The translations under genes and the position numbers were made by a program. From the NCBI RefSeq assembly GCF_014645835.1, contig NZ_BMMM01000020.1, positions 1-64,000 of the forward strand: a stretch of 64,000 bases of DNA, written 5' to 3'. The number at the start of each line of letters is the position of its first letter. Positions within the stretch are counted from its first letter, which is position 1. Below are positions 9,237 through 17,487 of this stretch, in pieces. The notes under the pieces were generated by a model. The model was not told the origin of the DNA, did not search any database, and saw nothing but the letters and a program-made list of their open reading frames with translations. Source of the stretch: Streptomyces albiflavescens. Its GTDB lineage: Bacteria > Actinomycetota > Actinomycetes > Streptomycetales > Streptomycetaceae.

Positions 9237-10574
9237 TCAGATGTTCCGGAAGCGGTTGATGGCGTCGATGTGCTGGGCGCGCTTCTCCACGTCGCGCACA
9301 CCCAGGCCCTCGCGGGGCGCCAGCGCGAGCACGCCGACCTTGCCCTGGTGGAGGTTGCGGTGCACGTCGTACGCGGCCTGCCCGGTCTCTTCCAGGGAGT
9401 ACACCTTGGAGAGCGTCGGGTGGATCTTGCCCTTGGCGACGAGCCGGTTGGCCTCCCAGGCCTCGCGGTAGTTGGCGAAGTGCGAGCCGATGATCCGCTT
9501 CAGCGACATCCACAGGTAGCGGTTGTCGTACTCGTGGTTGTAGCCCGAGGTCGAGGCGCAGGTGACGATGGTGCCGCCCTTGCGGGTCACGTACACACTC
9601 GCGCCGAAGGTCTCGCGCCCGGGGTGCTCGAAGACGATGTCGACGTCCTCGCCGTCGGTCAGCTCGCGGATGCGCTTGCCGAAGCGCTTCCACTCCTTCG
9701 GGTCCTGGGTGTGCTCGTCCTTCCAGAACTTGTAGCCCTCGGCGTTGCGGTCGATGATCGCCTCGGCGCCCATCGCCCGGCAGATGTCCGCCTTCTGCTC
9801 GCTGCTCACGACACAGATCGGGTTGGCGCCACCGGCGAGCGCGAACTGCGTGGCGTACGAGCCGAGTCCACCGCTGGCGCCCCAGATGAGCACGTTGTCG
9901 CCCTGCTTCATGCCGGCGCCGTTGCGGGAGACCAGCTGGCGGTACGCGGTGGAGTTCACCAGGCCCGGAGCGGCGGCCTCCTCCCACGAGAGGTGGTCGG
10001 GCTTCGGCATCAGCTGGTTGGACTTGACGAGGGCGATCTCGGCGAGACCGCCGAAGTTCGTCTCGAAGCCCCAGATGCGCTGCTCCGGGTCGAGCATCGT
10101 GTCGTTGTGGCCGTCGGAGGACTCCAGCTCGACGGACAGACAGTGCGCGACGACCTCGTCACCGGGCTTCCAGGCGTTCACGCCCGGGCCGGTGCGCAGG
10201 ACGACGCCCGCGAGGTCGGAGCCGATGATGTGGTACGGCAGGTCGTGGCGCTTGGTGAGCTCGCTGAGCCTGCCGTAGCGCTCCAGGAAGCCGAAGGTCG
10301 ACAGCGGCTCGAAGATCGAGGTCCAGACCGAGTTGTAGTTGACCGAGGAGGCCATGACGGCCACCAGGGCCTCGCCCGGGCCGAGCTCCGGCACCGGCAC
10401 GTCGTCCAGGTGGATCGACTTGCGGGGGTCCTTGTCGCGGGTGGTGAGCCCGGCGAACATCTCCGTCTCGTCCTTGTGCACGGTGATCGCGCGGTACGAC
10501 TCGGGGAGCGGCAGAGCGGCGAAGTCGGCAGACGTGGCCGTCTGCGACTGAATCGCGTCCAGGATTTCCTTCAC
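9237..10574 (-). CDS. ccr: Crotonyl-CoA carboxylase/reductase
   Basis: A 445-residue medium-chain reductase that uses NADPH and CO2 to turn crotonyl-CoA into ethylmalonyl-CoA. The Rossmann nucleotide site is WGASGGLGSYATQ near 231-243. All four residues known to hold CO2 in characterised Ccr enzymes are at the expected positions: N81, F170, E171 and H365. This makes carboxylation, not plain reduction, the likely reaction. First gene of the operon, with its ATG at 10574 after a long leader. The product also serves as an extender unit for polyketide synthesis in streptomycetes. Confidence 0.95.
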   Translation of the reverse strand: MKEILDAIQSQTATSADFAALPLPESYRAITVHKDETEMFAGLTTRDKDPRKSIHLDDVPVPELGPGEALVAVMASSVNYNSVWTSIFEPLSTFGFLERYGRLSELTKRHDLPYHIIGSDLAGVVLRTGPGVNAWKPGDEVVAHCLSVELESSDGHNDTMLDPEQRIWGFETNFGGLAEIALVKSNQLMPKPDHLSWEEAAAPGLVNSTAYRQLVSRNGAGMKQGDNVLIWGASGGLGSYATQFALAGGANPICVVSSEQKADICRAMGAEAIIDRNAEGYKFWKDEHTQDPKEWKRFGKRIRELTDGEDVDIVFEHPGRETFGASVYVTRKGGTIVTCASTSGYNHEYDNRYLWMSLKRIIGSHFANYREAWEANRLVAKGKIHPTLSKVYSLEETGQAAYDVHRNLHQGKVGVLALAPREGLGVRDVEKRAQHIDAINRFRNI

Positions 10575-10882
10575 GGTGTTGCCTCCGGCGATAAGCGTCC
10601 GAGGGAAGACGCTGAGGGTTACGTCGGTGCTGCTGCTGGGGGTGAGGGGTGTGCCGTCGGTTCGGCGAAGGTGGTGCTGTGGCAGCGCTTTGTGGCGCGG
10701 GAGGTTGCCTGTGACGCAGGCGTCCGGGCGCGCTCGCCATTGGCTTGCGGGGACAGCCGGCGTACGAAAGGTCTCTGCACGCCGGCCGCCCGGACCTCTT
10801 CAACGTATGGCACGGCGTGTCACCCCGCAAGGCACGGAGTGCCAGAAGTTGCGCTCAGGTGAAATCTTTACGTAACACGTGA

Positions 10883-10915
10883 GCGATGATCGATCAGAGT
10901 GCGCGATGATCGATC
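10883..10915. promoter_or_regulatory. Two direct repeats upstream of ccr
   Basis: GCGATGATCGATC occurs exactly twice (10883-10895 and 10903-10915), start to start 20 bases, about two helical turns. Each copy contains the palindrome GATCGATC or ATCGAT. The spacing puts both on one face of DNA, as for a cooperatively binding regulator. The adjacent TetR protein is the obvious candidate; binding is inference. Confidence 0.45.
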
Positions 10916-10928
10916 GAATTCGGGGCGC

Positions 10929-10966
10929 AAAAACGCCGGACGCGCTCAAATCGAGCCCGTCCGGCG
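10929..10966 (-). terminator. Rho-independent terminator of the TetR-family gene
   Basis: A 9-bp GC-rich inverted repeat (10934-10942 and 10958-10966) is followed on the minus strand by five T residues, a rare classical intrinsic terminator for this GC content. It isolates the regulator transcript from ccr. Confidence 0.85.
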
Positions 10967-11007
10967 GTGGGGGACAAGCGGCCTCGGCCGCGGTTCTGTG
11001 AGGGAAG

Positions 11008-11820
11008 TTACGACCGTTCCTTGAGTGCCTGCTCGATGGTGCGCATCACCTGATCCAGCGGGGCGTCGACCCGGGCCACGGTCACCAGTACGTCCCCCTC
11101 CGTGAAGGAGGACGCCGGCGCCGGCATGGGCGCGGTCTCCCGTCCCGCGCCGATTCCGGTGCCGAACGTCTTGCGGACGATGGCGAAGGCGTGGTCCAGC
11201 TGGGCCTCGACGTCCCCCTGGCCGCCGGCCCGCAGCCAGCGCCGCAGCACATGATTGTGCGCGGTCACCACGGCCGACGCGGCGACCTCGGCGAGCAGCG
11301 GATCGTCATTGGCGTCGTCGTCGTGCGCGTGCTCGTCGAAGTGGCCCAGGAGATAGCGGGTGAAGAGCCGTTCGTAGCGGGCCACCGAGGCGATCTCGGC
11401 CTCCCGCAGGGTCGGCACCTCGCGCGTCAGCTTGTAGCGCGACACGGAGATCTCGGGCCGGGCCGCGTACATCTTCATGACTTCCTTGATGCCACGGCAC
11501 ACGGTGTCGAGCGGGTGCTCGTGCGCGGGCGCCGCGTTGAGCACCGCCTCGGCCCGGATCAACGTGTCGTCGTGGTCGGGAAAGATCGCCTCTTCCTTGG
11601 AGCGGAAGTGACGGAAGAACGTGCGGCGGGCCACCCCGGCCTGGGCTGCGATCTCATCGACCGTGGTCGCCTCGTACCCCTTGGTCGCGAACAGCTCCAT
11701 GGCCGCGGCCGCCAACTCGCGGCGCATCTTGAGCCGCTGCGCGGCCGCGCGACTGCCTGCGGCACTCTCCGGCGCGTCGGGCGTAGCTGGTGTACGTGAG
11801 GACTTGGCGGGCTGGGACAT
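11008..11820 (-). CDS. TetR-family transcriptional regulator
   Basis: A 270-residue TetR-type repressor. The DNA-binding domain runs from about residue 32 to 80, with the helix-turn-helix in TTVDEIAAQAGVARRTFFRHF at roughly 53-73. The large remainder is the ligand-binding helical part. The start MSQPAKSS at 11820 is preferred over an upstream extension that is proline-rich and unlike the family. It lies between the 3-hydroxyacyl-CoA dehydrogenase gene (136 bases upstream) and ccr, all on one strand, so an acyl-CoA ligand and control of these genes are plausible. Neither can be read from sequence. Confidence 0.88.
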   Translation of the reverse strand: MSQPAKSSRTPATPDAPESAAGSRAAAQRLKMRRELAAAAMELFATKGYEATTVDEIAAQAGVARRTFFRHFRSKEEAIFPDHDDTLIRAEAVLNAAPAHEHPLDTVCRGIKEVMKMYAARPEISVSRYKLTREVPTLREAEIASVARYERLFTRYLLGHFDEHAHDDDANDDPLLAEVAASAVVTAHNHVLRRWLRAGGQGDVEAQLDHAFAIVRKTFGTGIGAGRETAPMPAPASSFTEGDVLVTVARVDAPLDQVMRTIEQALKERS

Positions 11821-11956
11821 GACCCGAACGTACTGCATGTGCGCAGGAGAGCGCGCATGTCCGGGGACCCCCCCGCCCTCGACGGGCGGGGGGTTTCCGG
11901 TCGGGTCGAGCAGTCCGCCCCAGTCGGCGCTGTCTCCGAACCAGTCGCCCGGACGC

Positions 11957-13762
11957 TCAGCGCCGGGCATATTCGCGGAAGCCGCGGCCCGTCTTGCGGC
12001 CGAGGCAGCCCGCGGCCACCAGGTGCTCCAGGAGCGGCGCCGGGGCCAGACCCGGGTCGCGGAACTCGCGGTGCAGAACCTTCTCGATGGCCAGGGAGAC
12101 GTCCAGCCCGACCACGTCCAGGAGCTCGAACGGGCCCATCGGGTACCCGCCGCCCAGCTTCATCGCCGCGTCGATGTCGTCAAGAGACGCATAGTGCTCC
12201 TGCACCATCTTGATCGCGTTGTTCAGGTACGGGAAGAGCAGCGCGTTCACGATGAAACCGGCGCGGTCGCCGCAGTCCACCGGGTGCTTGCGGATCTTGG
12301 CGCAGACCTCGCGCACGGTGGCATGCACGTCGTCCGCGGTCAGCACGGTCCGCACGACCTCGACGAGCTTCATCGCCGGGGCCGGGTTGAAGAAGTGCAT
12401 GCCGATCACGTCCTGCGGGCGCGAGGTGGCGCGGGCGCAGGCGACGACGGGCAGCGAGGAGGTGGTGGTGGCGAGGATCGCGCCGGGCTTGCAGACCTTG
12501 TCGAACGTGGCGAACAGCTGCTGCTTGATCTCCAGGTCCTCGGCGACCGCCTCCAGCGCCAGATCGACCTCGGCGAAGGCGTCGTACGAGCCCGCCGGGG
12601 TGATCCGCTCCAGGGTCTGCGTCGCCGCCTCGGCCGTCATCCGGCCCTTGTCGACAGAGCGCGAAAGCGACTTGCCGATACGGGCCTTGGCGGCCTGCGC
12701 CTTCTCCTCGCTGCGGGCGGCGAGGACGACCTCGTATCCGGCCTTCGCGAAGACCTCGGCGATGCCGGACGCCATCGTGCCGGAGCCCGCGACGCCGACG
12801 GAGCGGACCGTGCGGCCCGGGGCCAGAGCGGCCCCCTCCAGCGGCGTCAGCGCGTCCCGCACGACGGTGGTGCTGCCGGGAGCCTCGTACGAGTAGAAGC
12901 CGCGCCCCGACTTGCGGCCGGTCAGGCCCGCCTCGCTGAGCTGCTTGAGGATCGGCGCGGGGGCGTGCAGCCGGTCGTGCGACGCGGCGTACATGGCCTC
13001 CAGGACGGTCCGCGCGGTGTCCACGCCGATCAGGTCGAGCAGCGCCAGCGGTCCCATGGGGAGTCCGCAGCCCAGCTTCATCGCCGCGTCGATGTCCTCG
13101 CGGGAGGCGTACTTCGCCTCGTACATCGCGGCGGCCTGGTTGAGGTAGCCGAACAGCAGCCCGTCGGCGACGAATCCGGGGCGGTCGCCGACCGCGACAG
13201 GCTCCTTGCCGAGTTCGAGGGCGAGATCGGTGACCGCGGTCACCGCGCTCGGCGCGGTGAGCACGGACGAGACGACCTCGACCAGCTTCATCGCGGGCGC
13301 CGGGTTGAAGAAGTGCAGACCGAGCACGCGCTCGGGGCGGGCCGAGTCGGCGGCGAGGCGCGTCACGGACAGCGCATTGGTGCCGGTCGCCAGGATCGTC
13401 TCCGGGCGCACGATGTCGTCGAGCGCGCGGAAGACCTGCTGCTTGATGTCGTACGACTCCGGGGTCACCTCGATGACCAGGTCGGCGTCGGCCGCGGCCC
13501 GCAGATCGGTGAAGGTGCGGAAGCGGGAGAGAACGCCGGCGCGCTCCTGCTCGGTGCAGCGCCCGCGCTCCACACCGCGGGCGGTGGACGCTTCGAGCGC
13601 CGTGATGGCCTGGGTGGCCGCGGCTTCGCTGATGTCGATGCCGATGACGTCGCGGCCGGCCCGGGCGAGGACCTCGGCGATGCCGGTGCCCATGGTGCCG
13701 AGGCCGACGACGGCGACGGTCTTGAGCGGGGACAGAGGGGTGTCGGACAGGGGAGTGGCCAT
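11957..13762 (-). CDS. Two-domain 3-hydroxyacyl-CoA (3-hydroxybutyryl-CoA) dehydrogenase
   Basis: A 601-residue protein made of two tandem 3-hydroxyacyl-CoA dehydrogenase units. Each has a Rossmann NAD site (VVGLGTMGTGIAE at 18-30, GVAGSGTMASGIAE near 320) and the MHFFNPAPAMKLVEVV/LHFFNPAPAMKLVEVV block. C-terminal helical domains end each half (LGCGLPMGPLALLD and LGGGYPMGPFELLD). It interconverts acetoacetyl-CoA and 3-hydroxybutyryl-CoA, feeding crotonyl-CoA to Ccr nearby. The ATG at 13762 is used; a longer frame upstream is spurious. Both halves keep intact nucleotide motifs, so this is a real duplication rather than a decayed copy. Confidence 0.9.
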   Translation of the reverse strand: MATPLSDTPLSPLKTVAVVGLGTMGTGIAEVLARAGRDVIGIDISEAAATQAITALEASTARGVERGRCTEQERAGVLSRFRTFTDLRAAADADLVIEVTPESYDIKQQVFRALDDIVRPETILATGTNALSVTRLAADSARPERVLGLHFFNPAPAMKLVEVVSSVLTAPSAVTAVTDLALELGKEPVAVGDRPGFVADGLLFGYLNQAAAMYEAKYASREDIDAAMKLGCGLPMGPLALLDLIGVDTARTVLEAMYAASHDRLHAPAPILKQLSEAGLTGRKSGRGFYSYEAPGSTTVVRDALTPLEGAALAPGRTVRSVGVAGSGTMASGIAEVFAKAGYEVVLAARSEEKAQAAKARIGKSLSRSVDKGRMTAEAATQTLERITPAGSYDAFAEVDLALEAVAEDLEIKQQLFATFDKVCKPGAILATTTSSLPVVACARATSRPQDVIGMHFFNPAPAMKLVEVVRTVLTADDVHATVREVCAKIRKHPVDCGDRAGFIVNALLFPYLNNAIKMVQEHYASLDDIDAAMKLGGGYPMGPFELLDVVGLDVSLAIEKVLHREFRDPGLAPAPLLEHLVAAGCLGRKTGRGFREYARR

Positions 13763-14135
13763 CGCGGGACTCCAGAGAGAGGGTGACGACTGAGGAGCGC
13801 ACGCGGGTACGCCAACAGGCGCACACAGTGCGGAGGTTGCGGGTGTTACCGGGCTGACGAGCGCACACGCCCGGGTGCCGTCCGAGGGCGCCGACGAACG
13901 GGCGCCGCGCGGAACGGTGCTGATCGACCGGCCCTGTCCCGGAGCCGTGTCGTACGCAGGTACCTGAAGTACCGAACCGACTGCTCTCACGGCGGCTGCG
14001 TCACCAGGCCGCCGTAAGTACTGCGCGAGTGGGTAACTCGCTCGTCTGAGCTTAACCCGCCAGTAACGAGCGCGCCAGCCCCCGAGTTTGTGATGTACGT
14101 CCCCGCGCCTCACAGGCTTCTCTAGGCTCGGCGCC
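13763..14135. other. 373-base divergent promoter region
   Basis: The spacer between the dehydrogenase (minus) and HEAT-repeat (plus) genes has no gene. It contains several small symmetric elements: GGTACCTGAAGTACC near 13960, an ACGGCGGC/GCCGCCGT hairpin near 13992-14018, GCGAGTGGGTAACTCGC near 14025, and TTAACCCGCCAGTAACG at 14052-14068. The last has TTA...TAA dyad ends resembling TetR-type operators of acyl-CoA genes; this is weak inference. Confidence 0.45.
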
Positions 14136-14726
14136 ATGGACGAAGCGTTGCGATCACTCACGGAGCGTTTACGGACCGAGGCCGGGGCCTCGACGGCATA
14201 CGACCGACTCCTGGCGACCGAGGAGATCGATGAGCTGGCAGCCGCGCTGACCGCGCCGGGGCAGCCTCTGTGGGCCCGGGAGTTGGTCGCCTTCCGGCTC
14301 GGGGTCGCCGGGGACCGGCGCGCCTTCGAGGCGCTCGTCCTGCTGCTCAACCACCGCGACCCGCAGCGCTGCGCGTCCGCCGCGTACGCCCTGGCCCGGC
14401 TCGGCGACCCCCGCACGGCCCGCGCGGCGGCCGCACTCGCCACGAACGAGCTGCGCGTGGCCTATGCGCTCCACCCGGTACGGCTGCTCGTCGAGCTGCG
14501 GGCTCCCGAGGCCGTGCCCGCGCTGATCACCACCCTGGAGCGCAGGCTGCGCCCGCACGACCCGTACCGCAGGGTCGCGCTCGCCTGCGTGGAGGGCCTG
14601 GGCTCACTGGAGGACGTACGCGCGAGACCTGTCCTGAACGAGGCGCTGGCACACCCGGCACTCGCGGAGGCGGCCGTGCATGCGCTGGCGCGGCTGCCGA
14701 AGGGCGAGGCGCAGGCCGACGTCTGA
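14136..14726 (+). CDS. HEAT-repeat protein with a TTA codon
   Basis: A 196-residue alpha-solenoid protein with at least three HEAT-like helical pairs. Examples are ARELVAFRLGVAGDRRAFEALVLLL, ASAAYALARLGDPRTARAAA and AVPALITTLERRL. Such repeats make protein-binding scaffolds; no catalytic domain is visible. Leucine 12 is encoded by TTA (14169-14171), a codon read in streptomycetes only by the bldA tRNA, so translation may be limited to late growth. Start ATG at 14136. The neighbouring acetyltransferase gene converges on it, so it is probably monocistronic. No specific partner can be named. Confidence 0.82.
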   Translation: MDEALRSLTERLRTEAGASTAYDRLLATEEIDELAAALTAPGQPLWARELVAFRLGVAGDRRAFEALVLLLNHRDPQRCASAAYALARLGDPRTARAAAALATNELRVAYALHPVRLLVELRAPEAVPALITTLERRLRPHDPYRRVALACVEGLGSLEDVRARPVLNEALAHPALAEAAVHALARLPKGEAQADV

Positions 14727-14751
14727 CCCAAGGAGACGGCGCAGGCGTACG

Positions 14752-15288
14752 TCACTCCACTCCGACGTCGGCCAGCAGCCGCACGTATCGCACCTCGGGC
14801 ACGGCGACCCCGTCCACGTCGAAAGGCTCCTCGGCGCCGTCGGGGGCGAAGCCGGCGCGCTCGTAGAAGCGGCGGGCCGGAGCGTTCTCCTTGAGCACCC
14901 ACAGCAGCATCCGTGCGTGCCCGGCCGCCGCGCACCGATCGACCGACTCCCGCAGCAGCGCGCGCCCCACCCCCTCGCCGACCCGGTCGGGATGCACGTA
15001 GATCGCGTACAACTCGATGTCGTCCGTGCGGACTTCACCGTCCCGGTACGGTCCGTGGCAGGCCCAACCGACCACCTCGCCGTGCCGCTCCGCGACCAGG
15101 TTCACCACCTCGCCGCCGCCCTGCTCGAAGTACGCGCGCCGCCGTGCCGCGTCCCTCTCCACGCTGAGCGCGTCGAGGTACGGCTGCGGTACCAGGCCCT
15201 TGTACGCGATCTGCCAGCCTCGGATGCGGATCTCGGCCACGCGGTCGCAGTCGCCGAGCGTCATCTCGCGGACCAGGAGCCCGCTCAC
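14752..15288 (-). CDS. GNAT-family N-acetyltransferase
   Basis: A 178-residue acetyltransferase. The acetyl-CoA binding motif A is AIYVHPDRVGEGVGRALL, and motif B covers LLWVLKENAPARRFYERAGF. The substrate is unknown. The GTG start at 15288 overlaps the RidA stop as GTGA, giving translational coupling; homology begins at MTLGDCDRVAEIRIRGW 8 residues later. Coupling to RidA, which clears reactive enamines, hints at amino-group chemistry but nothing more specific. Confidence 0.85.
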   Translation of the reverse strand: MSGLLVREMTLGDCDRVAEIRIRGWQIAYKGLVPQPYLDALSVERDAARRRAYFEQGGGEVVNLVAERHGEVVGWACHGPYRDGEVRTDDIELYAIYVHPDRVGEGVGRALLRESVDRCAAAGHARMLLWVLKENAPARRFYERAGFAPDGAEEPFDVDGVAVPEVRYVRLLADVGVE

Positions 15289-15683
15289 TCGGCCACCACC
15301 GCGTACGCCTCGATCTCCATGAGGAACTCCGGGCGGACCAGCCCGGCGACCTGGACGGCGGAAGCGGCCGGGAGCCGGTCGGCGGGTATGTGCGCGTCGC
15401 GGGCCGCGCGGATCGCGGGCATGTGGGCCATGTCCGTGACGAAGAAGGTGAGTTTGACGACGTCGTCGAACGTGGCCCCCGCGGCGGAGAGACACCGGCG
15501 CAGGTTCTCGAAGACCTGACGGGCCTGGGCGGCCGGGTCGTCCTCGCCGACGAGCTTGCCGTCCTCGTCGAGGGCGAGCTGGCCCGAGACCGCCACGAAG
15601 CGGCCGGTACCCATCACGACGTGGGTGTACGCGGCGGCGGGGGCGACCCCGCCGGGGGCGGAAATGCGCGTCAGCTCACTCAT
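15285..15683 (-). CDS. RidA-family enamine/imine deaminase-like protein
   Basis: A 132-residue YjgF/YER057c/UK114 protein. Family features include the THVVMGTGRFVAVSGQLALD strand region, QARQVFENLRRCLSAAGATFDDVVKLTFFVTD, and the C-terminal RPEFLMEIEAYAV with the Arg/Glu positions that bind carboxylates. RidA proteins hydrolyse 2-aminoacrylate and related imines released by PLP enzymes. The ATG at 15683 (MSELTRISAP) is preferred to one 6 codons upstream because it matches normal length. It is cotranscribed with the acetyltransferase gene. Confidence 0.85.
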   Translation of the reverse strand: MSELTRISAPGGVAPAAAYTHVVMGTGRFVAVSGQLALDEDGKLVGEDDPAAQARQVFENLRRCLSAAGATFDDVVKLTFFVTDMAHMPAIRAARDAHIPADRLPAASAVQVAGLVRPEFLMEIEAYAVVAE

Positions 15684-15743
15684 GCGTCCATGGTGGACCA
15701 TGGGTCTGACAACGCCCCCGACGGGGCACCGCTCAGCGGGAGT

Positions 15744-17330
15744 TCAGCCCCGGAAGCCGAGCAGCCCGTGCAGCGCCGAGCCGCGCGAGGTGGTGGAGGC
15801 CGCCTTGGTGGTGGTCAGCGGCTCCGGGTCGGGCAGTGTCTTGCACACCGCGTCGATCTCGCCGCCGCTGTGCGGCACCGTGCCGTTGGTCAGATACGTC
15901 GCCAGGTACTTGTCCAGGCAGGCGTTTCCGCTCAGCGTGATGCCATGGTTCCCGCCACCCTGTTCGACCACCAGGCTGGAGCCGCGCAGCAGGTGATGGA
16001 CGGTGACGCCGCCCTCGTACGGGGTGGCCGCGTCGTTCGTGGCCTGGAAGAGCAGGGTCGGAGGAAGGGCGTTGTTGGAGACGTCCACAGGCCGGCGCGA
16101 GTCCTTCGGCCCGAACGCGCACGGCGCGTTGTACCAGGTGTTGTTCCACGCCATGAAGGGCGCCTTGTCGTACACCGCCCAGTTGTCCTTGCGCCACTGG
16201 TTCCAGTCGCGCGGCCAGGAGGCGTCACGGCACTGCACCGAGGTGTAGACGCTGTAGCCGTTGTCGCCCGAGGCGTCGACGGCACCGAATGTGCCGTACG
16301 CCTTGATCAGCGGGTCCGAGTTCTTGTCGTTCACATAGGCCGCGAACGCCTCGGCGAGGTAGGGCCAGTAGCCGTTGTAGTAGCCGCCGGGGATGAAGGT
16401 GTCCTCCAGTTCGGAGGCGCCCACCTTCTTCTGCGCGGGCTTCTTGGCGAGCGCGGCGCGCATCGCGTACCACTTGGCCTCGACCTTCGCCGGGTCGGTG
16501 CCGAGCTTGTAGGTCGCGTTGTGCTTGGCGACCCAGGCGAGGAAGGCCAGGTGACGGTCGTTGAAGGCGTAGTCCTGCCCGATGTTGTCGTCGTACCAGA
16601 CGCCGGTGGGGTCGACGATGGAGTCCAGCACCAGGCGGCGTACGCGGTTCGGGTGGAGCTTCGCGTACACGGCGCCCAGGTAGGTGCCGTACGAGTAGCC
16701 GAAGTAGTTGATCTTCTTGGCGCCCAGCGCGCTCCGGATCGAGTCCATGTCCCGGACCGCGCTCACCGTGTCGATGTACGGCAGCAGGCTCGCGTACTTG
16801 GTGCGGCACGCCTTGGCGAAGGCCTTGGCGCGGTCGAGATTGGCCTTCTCTATGGCCGGGGTGCTGGGGACGGTGTCCGGGCGTACCGGGTCGAAGTGCC
16901 CGGGCTTGCAGTCCAGGGCGGGCGTGCTGGCGCCGACACCGCGTGGGTCGAAGCCGATGACGTCGTACTGCGCCGCCACCTTCTTCGGCAGCGAGGACGC
17001 GACGAATCCGGCCAGTGTGAGACCGCTGCCGCCGGGTCCGCCGGGGTTGACGAGCAGCGGGCCCTGGAACGTCTTCGCGGTGTGCGGAACGCGGGACAGG
17101 GCGAGTGTGATCAGTCGGCTCTGCGCCTTCGAGTGGTCCAGCGGCACCTTCAGGGACGCGCACTGGAGCCTCGGATAGTCGTTGGTCCCGCACTTCTTCC
17201 AGGTGAGCTTCGCGGTCTGGGTGGTGCGCGGTGCGGTCGCGGAGCCGGCGCTCGCGTCGGCGGGGATCGACGTGATCAACCCGGCCACCACGGCGGCTGC
17301 TCCGCACAGAGCAGCTGCGCGTTTCTTCAT
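15744..17330 (-). CDS. Secreted alpha/beta hydrolase, tripeptidyl-aminopeptidase-like
   Basis: A 528-residue exported hydrolase of the S33/TAP type. Residues 1-28 (MKKR, a hydrophobic core, then ADASA) form a signal peptide. The oxyanion-loop motif NPGGPGGSG lies near 95-103 and the nucleophile elbow GYSYG has Ser213. A C-terminal TAP-like segment holds FQATNDAATPY and GGNHGITL, which supply the expected Asp and His. Such enzymes remove N-terminal peptides from secreted proteins or peptides. The start is moved to 17330, where the signal sequence begins behind a GGAGG site. Substrate unknown. Confidence 0.88.
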   Translation of the reverse strand: MKKRAAALCGAAAVVAGLITSIPADASAGSATAPRTTQTAKLTWKKCGTNDYPRLQCASLKVPLDHSKAQSRLITLALSRVPHTAKTFQGPLLVNPGGPGGSGLTLAGFVASSLPKKVAAQYDVIGFDPRGVGASTPALDCKPGHFDPVRPDTVPSTPAIEKANLDRAKAFAKACRTKYASLLPYIDTVSAVRDMDSIRSALGAKKINYFGYSYGTYLGAVYAKLHPNRVRRLVLDSIVDPTGVWYDDNIGQDYAFNDRHLAFLAWVAKHNATYKLGTDPAKVEAKWYAMRAALAKKPAQKKVGASELEDTFIPGGYYNGYWPYLAEAFAAYVNDKNSDPLIKAYGTFGAVDASGDNGYSVYTSVQCRDASWPRDWNQWRKDNWAVYDKAPFMAWNNTWYNAPCAFGPKDSRRPVDVSNNALPPTLLFQATNDAATPYEGGVTVHHLLRGSSLVVEQGGGNHGITLSGNACLDKYLATYLTNGTVPHSGGEIDAVCKTLPDPEPLTTTKAASTTSRGSALHGLLGFRG

Positions 17331-17487
17331 AAAGCCTCCCCAGGACGGAGGATTTTGAGCCGTGCAGGCCACGGCCCTCGCCGCATCGTCCCGGAAAGGA
17401 AGGCCGGAAGAACTCGTTCTGACAAGACTTGACCCGATTGAGCCGCGGGATGCGCTCGGATGCCGTCAGGAATGTTTCGAAGGTGCG

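Larger units (their letters stand above)
10575..11007. other. 433-base spacer: ccr leader, promoter region and TetR terminator
   Basis: No credible gene is seen. The ccr-proximal 300 bases are GC-rich and lack a convincing coding frame. Near 10860-10920 composition drops and includes TTTACGTAACACGTGA and two direct repeats (listed separately), which suits a promoter/operator. The far end holds the terminator of the regulator gene. Confidence 0.6.

Noticed and set aside
8500..9300. Cobalamin riboswitch before the mutase gene
   Set aside because: The mutase is internal to the operon, 12 bases after ccr, with no leader; no B12-box was seen upstream of ccr either.
10619..10813. A short gene in the ccr leader
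   Set aside because: Frames on both strands lack RBS and protein-like composition; better read as leader and promoter.
7425..10862. A plus-strand 1145-codon frame opposite ccr and meaA
   Set aside because: It is the antisense shadow of two well-supported minus-strand enzymes and has the low-complexity look of such frames.
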